In this document: positions 1 through 6,541 of the stretch, in pieces
Numbering within the stretch: the stretch's first letter is position 1
How the letters are laid out: each line of letters begins with the position of its first letter
NCBI GenBank assembly: GCA_944326625.1
Contig: CALVER010000023.1
Location: 1 to 12,826, forward strand
Origin: Candidatus Gastranaerophilales bacterium
GTDB lineage: Bacteria > Cyanobacteriota > Vampirovibrionia > Gastranaerophilales > Gastranaerophilaceae
Direction: 5' to 3'
DNA: 12,826 nucleotides
Notes under the pieces: generated by a model
Databases searched by the model: none
What the model saw: only the letters and a program-made list of their open reading frames with translations
What the model was told of the DNA's origin: nothing
Made by a program: the position numbers and the translations under genes

Positions 1-236
1 AAGCCTACCAATTTAGCTGCGATAACGAATGCGTACAATGCGCAGGCTTCTGATAATGCAGCACCAAGAAGGAAGAAGCCGAATGCTTTACCGGAAACTT
101 CAGGCTGTCTTGAAATTGCATCCATCAAACCTTTTGTCGCAAACCCGATACCGAGTCCGGCACCGATTGCACCAAAACCGATTGCAACACCGCCGCCTAA
201 TTGTGCCAAGTCAGAAATTGTTTTTAATTCTTCCAT
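1..236 (-). CDS. atpE: F-type ATP synthase subunit c (partial, C-terminus beyond the window)
   Basis: Ring-forming proteolipid of the membrane Fo sector; each copy carries one ion per rotation step. The 78 visible residues show the family pattern: a glycine-rich first helix (about residues 14-36), the polar loop R43-Q44-P45-E46, and a second helix with the essential carboxylate E63 in L-S-E-A-C-A-L-Y. In sodium-driven rings the first helix carries a Gln and the second an E-S pair; here the aligned positions are I30 and E63-A64, so proton coupling is the better inference. The start is ATG at 236, preceded by AAGGAGAT (plus-strand 241-248), 17 bases after the atpB stop. The order a-c is the usual one; subunits b, delta and alpha would be expected past the left edge. 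Roughly ten C-terminal residues are missing. Identity is very secure, ion choice less so. Confidence 0.95.
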   Translation of the reverse strand, partial: MEELKTISDLAQLGGGVAIGFGAIGAGLGIGFATKGLMDAISRQPEVSGKAFGFFLLGAALSEACALYAFVIAAKLVG

Positions 237-252
237 TTTTATCTCCTTTAAA

Positions 253-951
253 TTAATGCTCATCGCCTGTGGCTGATGATACATACGCTATTGTCAACAT
301 CATAAATACTGTTGCCTGAATAAATGCAACCAGAATTTCAAATAACATAATCGGCAGCGGCAGTAAATATGCAAATACTCCCAGTGCTACCGTTACAAGA
401 ATTTCTCCCGCAAAAATGTTCGCAAAAAGTCGGATTGCAAGGCTTAAAGGTCTTGTAATCATTTCCAAAAGTTCAACAAGTCCCATTATTATCCCTGTAA
501 AACTGAATTCGTGCAGGAAAAATTTGAATCCTTTTTTCTTCAAACCCATGCCTACATAATAGATTAAAACAATAATCGCCATTGCGGCTGTCAGGTTCAA
601 ATCGTTTGTCGGAGAAGCTAATTCCCCGCTTTTTAAATGTATAATTCTTAGAGGCAGCTGCCCCATAAGGTTTGCTATTAATATAAATAAAAACAGCGAT
701 GCAACGAGCGGAACATGCTTTCTGTTATCCGAAGGTATCATGGTGTCTAAAACCCCCCAGAAAAACCGCATCATGCTTTCCGATATTGCCTGAAGTTTAC
801 CCGGAATTATGGAGAGATTTCTTGTTGCAATGAATGCAAAAATAAGCACAACAGCCATTGCAAACCACATGGTAAATATGGTATCCAGATTGAATGAAAA
901 ACCATGCCCGTTGATTACTGTATTATAGACCCAATGTCCGGTTTCACTCAT
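253..951 (-). CDS. atpB: F-type ATP synthase subunit a
   Basis: Stator subunit of the Fo sector that holds the two half-channels next to the c-ring. The 232 residues match the normal family length and show several membrane spans (about 25-43, 81-98, 119-138, 150-165, 170-193, 198-228). The signature R-P-L-S-L-A-I-R-L-F-A-N lies at 167-178, with the essential arginine at R174. S-P-T-N-D-L-N-L-T at 113-121 is the other well-kept stretch, and Q212 with the following helix fits the half-channel region. The start ATG at 951 has AAGGAG at plus-strand 961-966. It appears to be the first gene of the operon: no atpI is seen upstream, and the next gene, birA, is divergent. A promoter of its own can be drawn in the 102-base gap. 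Subunit c follows after 16 bases. Confidence 0.96.
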   Translation of the reverse strand: MSETGHWVYNTVINGHGFSFNLDTIFTMWFAMAVVLIFAFIATRNLSIIPGKLQAISESMMRFFWGVLDTMIPSDNRKHVPLVASLFLFILIANLMGQLPLRIIHLKSGELASPTNDLNLTAAMAIIVLIYYVGMGLKKKGFKFFLHEFSFTGIIMGLVELLEMITRPLSLAIRLFANIFAGEILVTVALGVFAYLLPLPIMLFEILVAFIQATVFMMLTIAYVSSATGDEH

Positions 952-974
952 GTTTTCTCTCTCCTTATGAACTT

Positions 975-1003
975 ATTTTAACTCGGTGAAAAAAAATTAG
1001 CAA
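975..1003 (-). promoter_or_regulatory. Predicted sigma-70-type promoter of the atp operon
   Basis: Read on the minus strand, a -35 box TTGCTA (plus 998-1003) and a -10 box TAAAAT (plus 975-980) are separated by 17 bases. Transcription would begin near 968, giving a leader of about 17 bases that still contains the AAGGAG ribosome binding site of atpB. The -35 box covers almost the same bases as that of the divergent birA promoter. This is a match to consensus made by eye in an AT-rich gap, so it is a prediction only. Confidence 0.45.
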
Positions 1004-1024
1004 ATATTTTTTGTTTATTATAAA
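997..1024 (+). promoter_or_regulatory. Predicted sigma-70-type promoter of birA-oadA-oadB
   Basis: A -35 box TTAGCA (997-1002) and a -10 box TATAAA (1019-1024) lie 16 bases apart, placing the start of transcription near 1031 and leaving room for the GAGGGAG ribosome binding site at 1045-1051. A second candidate, TATATT at 1035-1040, would start the transcript inside that ribosome binding site and is less likely. The gap is very AT-rich, so chance matches are easy. Confidence 0.4.
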
Positions 1025-1053
1025 ATTAATCGTGTATATTACCCGAGGGAGAA

Positions 1054-1773
1054 ATGGAGCTTATAACCCTTAAAGAAGTTGATTCAACAAATAATTACGC
1101 GAAGAAAAATCTGGAAATTTTTTCTGACAGAACTGTTGTGCGCGCTTTAAGACAAACTTCAGGAAAGGGCAGATTAAACCGCAGCTGGGTTGATTTAGGC
1201 GAGGGAAATTTGTTTTTCTCAATAGTTTTAAAACCGTCGGACAAATTTTGCGACATTTATGCAAATCTTACCCAGTATATGTCAGTGGTGCTTTGCAAAT
1301 TGTTGGAAGAATACGGTTTGGCTCCGCAAATCAAGTGGCCGAATGATGTTTTAATTGACGGGAAAAAAATCGCCGGAATTCTTTCGGAAACAGTTATGCA
1401 GGGGGCTAATTTTAAAGGACTTATACTCGGTGCCGGAATTAATCTTAATGCTGAAATTAAGGACGTCAAGGCTATCCCGGATAAAGTTGTTACGGCGCTT
1501 AATCTTGAACTTTCAAGAAAAATTGATGCGGATGAATTTTTAAACAAGCTTCTTGATAAATTTTTCTCTAATTACGATGAATTTTTGTCCGCAGGTTTTG
1601 AATTTATTAAATCCGATTACATAAAACGAGCCTGCTTTCTTGATAAGGAAGTGTGCGTACAGCTTATTAACGAAACAAAACACGGGATTGCAAAATCCGT
1701 AAATGATTCAGGCGAGCTTATTTTGGAAGATAACGGAAAAGAATTTTCGCTTACAATCGGTGATATATTATAA
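1054..1773 (+). CDS. birA: Biotin--protein ligase, short form without DNA-binding domain
   Basis: Activates biotin with ATP to biotinyl-AMP and transfers it to a lysine of a carrier domain in the cytoplasm. The 239 residues begin directly with the catalytic domain (D10-S-T-N-N-Y), so the N-terminal helix-turn-helix of bifunctional BirA repressors is absent. The adenylate-binding loop reads S-G-K-G-R-L-N-R-S-W at 36-45, a mild variant of the usual G-R-G-R-x-G-R-x-W. K-W-P-N-D is at 94-98, and G-K-K-I-A-G-I-L at 103-110 should hold the catalytic lysine (K105). G-A-G-I-N-L-N is at 126-132, and the small C-terminal domain runs from about 190. The start ATG follows GAGGGAG. It is the first gene of an operon whose next gene, 18 bases on, encodes a protein with a biotin carrier domain, its obvious substrate. 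Transcriptional repression by this protein is not expected. Confidence 0.95.
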   Translation: MELITLKEVDSTNNYAKKNLEIFSDRTVVRALRQTSGKGRLNRSWVDLGEGNLFFSIVLKPSDKFCDIYANLTQYMSVVLCKLLEEYGLAPQIKWPNDVLIDGKKIAGILSETVMQGANFKGLILGAGINLNAEIKDVKAIPDKVVTALNLELSRKIDADEFLNKLLDKFFSNYDEFLSAGFEFIKSDYIKRACFLDKEVCVQLINETKHGIAKSVNDSGELILEDNGKEFSLTIGDIL

Positions 1774-1791
1774 CGAAAGGGAATATAAAAT

Positions 1792-3573
1792 ATGACAAAA
1801 AAACTTATCAAAGTTATGGATACTTCGTTCAGGGACGGTTTTCAATCCGTTTACGGCGCAAGAGTATTTGTTGATGATTTTATTCCTGCATTGCAGTCAG
1901 CTGTTGCGGCAGGTATTAATCATTTTGAAGTTGCAGGCGGTGCAAGATTTCAGTCGCCGATTTTTTATTGCAACGAAAATGCGTTTGAAACTATGGATAA
2001 AATCAGAGCGGCTGTCGGACCTGATGTTAATCTTCAATCTTTAGCCCGCGGTGTGAATGTTGTCGGGCTTGATTCTCAGCCAAGAGATATTATCAATCTT
2101 CATGCCAAAATGTTCAAAAAGCACGGCGTGACAACTGTTCGTAACTTTGATGCGTTGAATGATGTAAATAACCTTATTTATTCCGGTCAGTGCATAAAAG
2201 ATAACGGCCTTAAACACGAAGTTACAATTACCATGATGGAGCTTCCGATAGGCTGCACAGGTGCTCATGACGTTGATTTTTATGAAAGAGTTTTGAGAAA
2301 TATTCTGGATGCGGGAATTCCGTTTGATTCAATAGCATTTAAAGATGCTTCAGGAACATCTGCCCCGAGAAAGGTTTATGAAACTATTAAACGTACAAGA
2401 GAAATTCTCGGAAATGATGCCCATATAAGATTCCATTCGCATGAAACCGCAGGTACGGGATTGGCTGCGTATTTGGCGGCACTTGAAGGCGGCGCGGACG
2501 GTATTGATTTATCTATGAAGCCTGTTTCCGGCGGAACTGCCCAGCCTGACATTGTTTCTATGTGGCATGCTCTTAAAGGTACGGAATATGATCTCGGAAT
2601 TGATATTGAAAAAATTCTTGAAACCGAAGAAGTTTTCAAAGACTGCATGAAGGATTACTTCCTGCCGCCCGAGGCTTTGGCTGTTAATCCGATGATTATT
2701 CAGTCCCCGCTGCCGGGTGGTGCTTTGACAGCTAATACCCAGATGCTCAGAGATAACGGAATTATGGATAAATACCCTGAAATCGTTTCTGCGATGAAAG
2801 AAGTTGTTGAAAAAGGCGGCTTTGGAACATCGGTTACGCCTGTTTCACAATTCTATTTCCAGCAGGCATTTAATAACGTTATGTTTGGCAAATGGAAAAA
2901 AATTGCAGAAGGCTACGGAAAAATGGTTCTGGGTTATTTCGGCAAAACTCCGTGTGAGCCTGACGGTGAAGTCGTTAAACTTGCGTCTGAGCAGTTGAAA
3001 CTTCAGCCGACAACCGAATGCGTTGTTGATATTAACGACAAAGATCCGAATAAAGGTATTGAGGCCGCACGCAAAATGCTTAAAGATGCAGGACTTGAAG
3101 AAACCGAAGAAAATATCTTTATAGCTGCAGCATGCAAAGAAAAAGGTATTTTGTTCCTTGAAGGAAAAGGCACAATCGGCGTCAGAAAAAATGAACAAAA
3201 ATCAGAAGCCTCCGATTCTTCCGCAAACGGTTATACAGTTACAATTAACGGCAAAAAATATGCGGTTGCGCTTGAAGGTGAAAAAGCTACAGTTAACGGC
3301 AAGCTTTATGATTTTTCTATAAAATCCGGCATTGAAGCCAAGCAATCCGTGGGAGGCGAAGGAACCCCTGTCAAGGCGGCACTTCCGGGAACTGTTTTGA
3401 AAGTTCTGGTTGAAGAAGGTGACAGCATTGAAGAAGGCGATGTGCTTGCCGTTGTTGAAGCAATGAAAATGGAAACCGAAATTAAATCACCTGTCGGCGG
3501 TACTGTTCAATCAGTTGAAATTGAAGTCGGCGGGCATGTTCAAACAGGCCAGATTTTGGTTACCGTAGTATAA
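1792..3573 (+). CDS. oadA: Biotin-dependent carboxyltransferase, oxaloacetate decarboxylase alpha / pyruvate carboxylase B type
   Basis: Moves the carboxyl group from a 2-oxo acid such as oxaloacetate onto protein-bound biotin. The 593 residues show a TIM-barrel carboxyltransferase domain at about 1-300: D10-T-S-F-R-D with metal-binding D10, F183-K184-D185 where the family has its carbamylated lysine, and H215-S-H217 as metal ligands. A helical conserved-carboxylase domain follows (about 300-465), then a polar linker (466-480) and a biotinyl carrier domain ending the protein, with E-A-M-K-M at 556-560 and K559 as the biotin site. The first motif reads D-T-S-F-R-D-G-F-Q-S-V, the variant I associate with Campylobacterota-type proteins, where D-T-T-L-R-D-A-x-Q-S is usual. 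It lies 18 bases after birA and 17 before oadB. That neighbour favours a sodium-pump alpha subunit over the pyruvate carboxylase role. The ribosome binding site AAAGGGA is modest. Confidence 0.92.
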   Translation: MTKKLIKVMDTSFRDGFQSVYGARVFVDDFIPALQSAVAAGINHFEVAGGARFQSPIFYCNENAFETMDKIRAAVGPDVNLQSLARGVNVVGLDSQPRDIINLHAKMFKKHGVTTVRNFDALNDVNNLIYSGQCIKDNGLKHEVTITMMELPIGCTGAHDVDFYERVLRNILDAGIPFDSIAFKDASGTSAPRKVYETIKRTREILGNDAHIRFHSHETAGTGLAAYLAALEGGADGIDLSMKPVSGGTAQPDIVSMWHALKGTEYDLGIDIEKILETEEVFKDCMKDYFLPPEALAVNPMIIQSPLPGGALTANTQMLRDNGIMDKYPEIVSAMKEVVEKGGFGTSVTPVSQFYFQQAFNNVMFGKWKKIAEGYGKMVLGYFGKTPCEPDGEVVKLASEQLKLQPTTECVVDINDKDPNKGIEAARKMLKDAGLEETEENIFIAAACKEKGILFLEGKGTIGVRKNEQKSEASDSSANGYTVTINGKKYAVALEGEKATVNGKLYDFSIKSGIEAKQSVGGEGTPVKAALPGTVLKVLVEEGDSIEEGDVLAVVEAMKMETEIKSPVGGTVQSVEIEVGGHVQTGQILVTVV

Positions 3574-3590
3574 AATAAGGAAAATATAAA

Positions 3591-4796
3591 ATGGACATTA
3601 CAGAAAGTTTAATAAAATTGTGGAATTCAACAGGAATTGCAAATTTTGTGCGTCCTGAAGATCCTAATATAGCAAGCGGATTTGAACAATTTTTACATCA
3701 ATACGGAATGTTGATAATGATTGCGGTCTGCTTATTTTTGCTGTGGCTTGGAATTAAGAAGCAATTTGAGCCGCTTTTGCTTGTCCCTATAGCATTCGGC
3801 GGTTTGTTGTCAAATATTCCGGTTGCTGATATTGCAGGGCCTCACGGATTTTTGGGAATTATTTATGAGGCAGGTATTCATCAAGGGTTATTCCCGCTGA
3901 TTATATTTATGGGTGTCGGTGCAATGACGGATTTCGGCCCCTTGATTGCTAATCCTAAAACGGCGCTTTTGGGCGGTGCGGCTCAGTTCGGTATATTCGG
4001 TGCATTGCTTTTAGCTTTATGTGTATTCGGATTTTCTCTTCCGCAGTCTGCTGCAATAGGTATTATAGGCGGTGCGGACGGCCCGACATCTATTTATGTC
4101 ACATCAAAACTGGCGCCGGAACTTTTAGGTGCAATTGCGGTTGCGGCTTATTCTTATATGGCGCTGGTGCCGGTTATTCAGCCGCCTATTATGAAGCTTT
4201 TGACAACAGAAGAAGAACGTAAAATTCAGATGTCACAATTGCGAAATGTGACTAAGCGCGAAAAAATCGTATTTCCGATTGTGGTGCTGGGGCTTTGTAT
4301 AATATTCTTACCGGACGCATGCCCGTTAATCGGCGCTTTGACGTTCGGTAATTTATGCAAAGAATGCGGTGTTGTTGAGCGGCTTTCCGATACTATGCAA
4401 AATGCTTTAATTAATATAGTAACGATTTTCCTAGGTTTGTCAGTAGGTTCAAAATTATCTGCGGATCAGTTTTTAACCTTGCAGACATTATTTATTCTCG
4501 TATTGGGAATACTTGCTTTTTCTCTTGCAACAGCGGGCGGAGTGATTTTTGCAAAAGTTATGAATGCTTGTTCATACTTTATGCACAAAGTGTTCAAAAA
4601 ACCGCTTAATCTTGTGAACCCGCTTATCGGTTCTGCCGGTGTATCTGCAGTGCCAATGGCAGCGCGTGTTTCAAACAAGGTAGGACTTGAAGCAAACAGC
4701 CAGAACTATCTTTTAATGCACGCTATGGGACCGAACGTTGCAGGCGTAATCGGTTCTGCGGTTGCGGCAGGTATTTTGCTCGCACTTTGCAGCTAG
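3591..4796 (+). CDS. oadB: Na+-translocating decarboxylase, beta subunit
   Basis: Membrane subunit that decarboxylates carboxybiotin and uses the energy to export Na+. The 401 residues are close to the family length, with many hydrophobic spans. Family landmarks are present: G-G-A-D-G-P-T with D163 (equivalent to D203 of the Klebsiella enzyme), A-Y-S-Y-M-A-L-V-P with Y189 (Y229), and N343 with S352 in N-P-L-I-G-S-A-G-V-S (N373 and S382). All are residues implicated in Na+ binding and transport. A ribosome binding site TAAGGA lies about nine bases before the ATG. The same family serves oxaloacetate, methylmalonyl-CoA and glutaconyl-CoA decarboxylases; the adjacent alpha subunit decides the substrate, most likely oxaloacetate. 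No gamma subunit gene lies in the operon. Its TAG stop shares the palindrome CTAG with the convergent gene, and a terminator lies just downstream. Confidence 0.94.
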   Translation: MDITESLIKLWNSTGIANFVRPEDPNIASGFEQFLHQYGMLIMIAVCLFLLWLGIKKQFEPLLLVPIAFGGLLSNIPVADIAGPHGFLGIIYEAGIHQGLFPLIIFMGVGAMTDFGPLIANPKTALLGGAAQFGIFGALLLALCVFGFSLPQSAAIGIIGGADGPTSIYVTSKLAPELLGAIAVAAYSYMALVPVIQPPIMKLLTTEEERKIQMSQLRNVTKREKIVFPIVVLGLCIIFLPDACPLIGALTFGNLCKECGVVERLSDTMQNALINIVTIFLGLSVGSKLSADQFLTLQTLFILVLGILAFSLATAGGVIFAKVMNACSYFMHKVFKKPLNLVNPLIGSAGVSAVPMAARVSNKVGLEANSQNYLLMHAMGPNVAGVIGSAVAAGILLALCS

Positions 4797-5191
4797 ACTA
4801 ATAAACCTAATTTGTATGCAGGCAAAGGTTCAATATCTATTGATTTTTTGCCTGTATTTTTTATTACATTATGTACAAAGTTTTCAAGATTTTCTTTAGT
4901 CATTGTGTAGAAATTTTTGTCGCAGTAATCATCAATTTCTTGTGCGGCATTTTTTAAAACCGGATGTTTTTCGCGTAAAATTTCGCTGAGTTTGAAAACT
5001 GTTCGGCCGAAATGCGCATTGTCAAGCTGTTCATCATTAACGCGTGTGAGCTTTTTGATTACGTCGCGTTCCATATTAATAGAATTATTTGTGCCGAAAA
5101 GGTTACGTGCGCTTGCTGCCTGAACAGCATCTTTAATCGGAATTCTTACTCCGAAGCTTGGATTTGCATAGTTTGCAGATTGAATTTTCAT
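4793..5191 (-). CDS. Small protein of unknown function, P-S-F-G N-terminus (paralogue of its upstream neighbour)
   Basis: I do not recognise a named family. The 132 residues begin M-K-I-Q-S-A-N-Y-A-N-P-S-F-G-V-R, with P-S-F-G at 11-14, then a polar, mostly helical-looking body and no membrane span. The second half (about 68-120) matches the neighbour at 5204-5560: E-K-H-P at 74-77, A-A-Q-E-I at 82-86, D-K-N at 91-93, K-E-N-L-E-N-F-V at 99-106 and a final D-I at 119-120, all in the same order and nearly the same spacing. The start ATG has a strong AAGGAGT five bases upstream, 12 bases after the neighbour's stop, so the two form an operon. Its TAG stop (plus 4793-4795) overlaps the TAG of oadB. 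The last 15 or so codons also hold the terminator of the opposite operon. Confidence 0.8.
   Translation of the reverse strand: MKIQSANYANPSFGVRIPIKDAVQAASARNLFGTNNSINMERDVIKKLTRVNDEQLDNAHFGRTVFKLSEILREKHPVLKNAAQEIDDYCDKNFYTMTKENLENFVHNVIKNTGKKSIDIEPLPAYKLGLLV
4816..4862 (+). terminator. Rho-independent terminator of the birA-oadA-oadB operon, inside the facing gene
   Basis: A long hairpin starts 20 bases after the oadB stop. The lower stem pairs 4816-4826 with 4847-4857 (core CAGGCAAA / TTTGCCTG plus three flanking pairs, one of them G-T). Two G-T pairs and one T-T mismatch then lead to an upper stem TCAAT / ATTGA (4830-4834 with 4839-4843) with a four-base loop. A T-run (4857-4862) follows on the plus strand only. 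The whole element lies within the coding sequence of the convergent 132-residue protein. Confidence 0.75.
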
Positions 5192-5203
5192 AAATACTCC
5201 TTA

Positions 5204-5560
5204 TTAAATTGTTATGTCAAGAGTGTCGCCTAATTCGTCCACAATAGGCTTTACAAACTCTTGAAGTTCTTTTTTTGTTGCCTTAGGATTTTTATCACTG
5301 AATTCTAAAATTTCGAATGCAGCATCGGAAACTTTTGGATACTTTTCAACTACTTTGTCTCCGATAATTTTTAAATAATATCTGTAGCCCCTGCTGCCTG
5401 TACCTTTAAGTTTGGTTGGCCAGAGCGCGTCTATCAGCGGTTTCATATCCGAAACCGATTCTCTTGTTATGGATTTGAAAGTTGCGGCTTCCAAAACTCT
5501 TATGGTATCTACTTTTGCGCCGAATGCCGGCTGTGAATTTTGTATTTTTGAAATTTGCAT
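5204..5560 (-). CDS. Small protein of unknown function, P-A-F-G N-terminus (first gene of the tandem pair)
   Basis: Unrecognised family; soluble-looking, 118 residues from the preferred start at 5560 (123 if ATG 5575 is used). I prefer 5560 because the protein then begins M-Q-I-S-K-I-Q-N-S-Q-P-A-F-G-A-K, which puts P-A-F-G at 11-14 exactly as in the downstream paralogue; starting at 5575 shifts it by five. Shared blocks with that paralogue are E-K-Y-P (72-75), A-A-F-E-I (80-84), D-K-N (89-91), K-K-E-L-Q-E-F-V (96-103) and D-I near the end. The middle carries a basic, glycine-containing patch (K-L-K-G-T-G-S-R-G-Y-R, 50-60) that the paralogue lacks. No ribosome binding site precedes either start. 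A TATTCT six bases before ATG 5560 would make the transcript leaderless. Confidence 0.78.
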   Translation of the reverse strand: MQISKIQNSQPAFGAKVDTIRVLEAATFKSITRESVSDMKPLIDALWPTKLKGTGSRGYRYYLKIIGDKVVEKYPKVSDAAFEILEFSDKNPKATKKELQEFVKPIVDELGDTLDITI

Positions 5561-5626
5561 ATCTATAGAATACATGTAAAAATATTTTTTGCTAGTTGTA
5601 TGATTTTTTTGTAATAAAATGTAAAT
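5561..5626. promoter_or_regulatory. Divergent start region with no ribosome binding sites on either side (possible leaderless transcripts)
   Basis: Neither purM (ATG 5627) nor the divergent small gene (ATG 5560) has a purine-rich ribosome binding site in front of it. Instead each ATG lies exactly six bases after a -10-like hexamer: TAAAAT at 5615-5620 for purM, and TATTCT (plus 5567-5572, minus strand) for the small gene. Transcription from such boxes would begin at or next to the A of ATG. The matching -35 boxes are poor, so this is tentative. Confidence 0.35.
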
Positions 5627-6541
5627 ATGAGTGATTTATATAAAGAATCCGGAGTAAATTTAGAAGAAGCAAACAATCTTGCGGCAAAACTTGGAATTTT
5701 GGGGGATAATTTTCAGTCTTTTGCCGGGAGTGTTGATTTTTGCGGGGGAAAAATCGTCAATTGCTGTGACGGAATAGGGTCAAAAATTATTCCGCTTTAT
5801 GAACGGAAATTATTTAAAACAATCGCAGTTGATCTTGCTGCTGCTAATCTGAATGATCTGGCAACTAAAAATGCGCGTGCAATCGGTTTTTCGGATTATA
5901 TTTCAGTTCATACTCTGGATAGTTTCGCAATATCAGAAATTATTATAGAATTGCATAAGGTTTTAAAAAATTACGGCTGCTCTCTTTTAGGCGGTGAAAC
6001 ATCCGAAATTCCCGCGTTATTAAAAAATGGGGCAATTGATATTTGCGGATTTGCAATAGGAGTTGAGGAGAAGAATTTTTTACCTGATGCAATATCCCAA
6101 GGAGATTTAGTAATAGCGTTGAAATCCAACGGAATTCATGCAAACGGATTTTCTTTAATTCGCAAATTCTTTAGCGAAAACAAATTGTCTGAAAGTGAAT
6201 TTGAGGAGTGTTTGAAACCTTCATATATTTACTATGACATTGTGCGGAAATTATGGAAAAACAATCTTATAAAATCTGCCGCAAATATTACGGGCGGTGG
6301 AATTTATACAAATCTTATCCGCTCGGTTCCTGAAAATTTCGGACTTGATTTGAATTATCAGCTTATTCCGCGGCAGGAAATTTACAAAAAATTGTATACT
6401 TTATGCGGTGATGAGATTTATGAAGTATTCAATTGCGGCGTGGGTTTTTGTGTTATTACAAGTCCGGAAAATGCCGGTAAGATATTTGATATTTGCAAAA
6501 CTTTTGAGCCGTTTATTTTGGGAAAGGTGGTTGAAAAATGA
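5627..6541 (+). CDS. purM: Phosphoribosylformylglycinamidine cyclo-ligase (AIR synthetase)
   Basis: Closes the imidazole ring in purine synthesis, making AIR from FGAM with ATP. The 304 residues are shorter than the usual 340 or so, but landmarks remain in order: Y5-K-E-S-G-V at the N-terminus, C-D-G-I-G-S-K at 47-53 (usual D-G-x-G-T-K), A-V-D-L-A-A-A-N-L-N-D-L at 67-78, L-L-G-G-E-T-S-E-I-P at 120-129, S-N-G-I-H-A-N-G-F-S-L at 167-177, T-G-G-G at 222-225 and F-N-C-G-V-G-F at 268-274. The region after N-D-L, where typical enzymes read G-A-x-P-L-x-F-L-D-Y, is altered. The stop overlaps the purN start in ATGA, so translation is coupled. No ribosome binding site is visible; see the start-region entry. 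Identity is secure despite the divergence. Confidence 0.92.
   Translation: MSDLYKESGVNLEEANNLAAKLGILGDNFQSFAGSVDFCGGKIVNCCDGIGSKIIPLYERKLFKTIAVDLAAANLNDLATKNARAIGFSDYISVHTLDSFAISEIIIELHKVLKNYGCSLLGGETSEIPALLKNGAIDICGFAIGVEEKNFLPDAISQGDLVIALKSNGIHANGFSLIRKFFSENKLSESEFEECLKPSYIYYDIVRKLWKNNLIKSAANITGGGIYTNLIRSVPENFGLDLNYQLIPRQEIYKKLYTLCGDEIYEVFNCGVGFCVITSPENAGKIFDICKTFEPFILGKVVEK

Noticed and set aside
29..256. Open frame of 75 codons on the plus strand
   Set aside because: It is antisense to atpE, whose motifs and ribosome binding site are clear; the translation is basic and low in complexity with no family features.
1054..1773. BirA as a repressor of the divergent promoters
   Set aside because: The protein starts directly with the catalytic domain and has no helix-turn-helix, so DNA binding is not expected.
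2845..3198. Open frame of 117 codons on the minus strand
   Set aside because: It lies fully inside oadA, has no ribosome binding site context, and its Phe/Cys-rich translation is what antisense of Lys/Glu/Ala-rich coding DNA gives.
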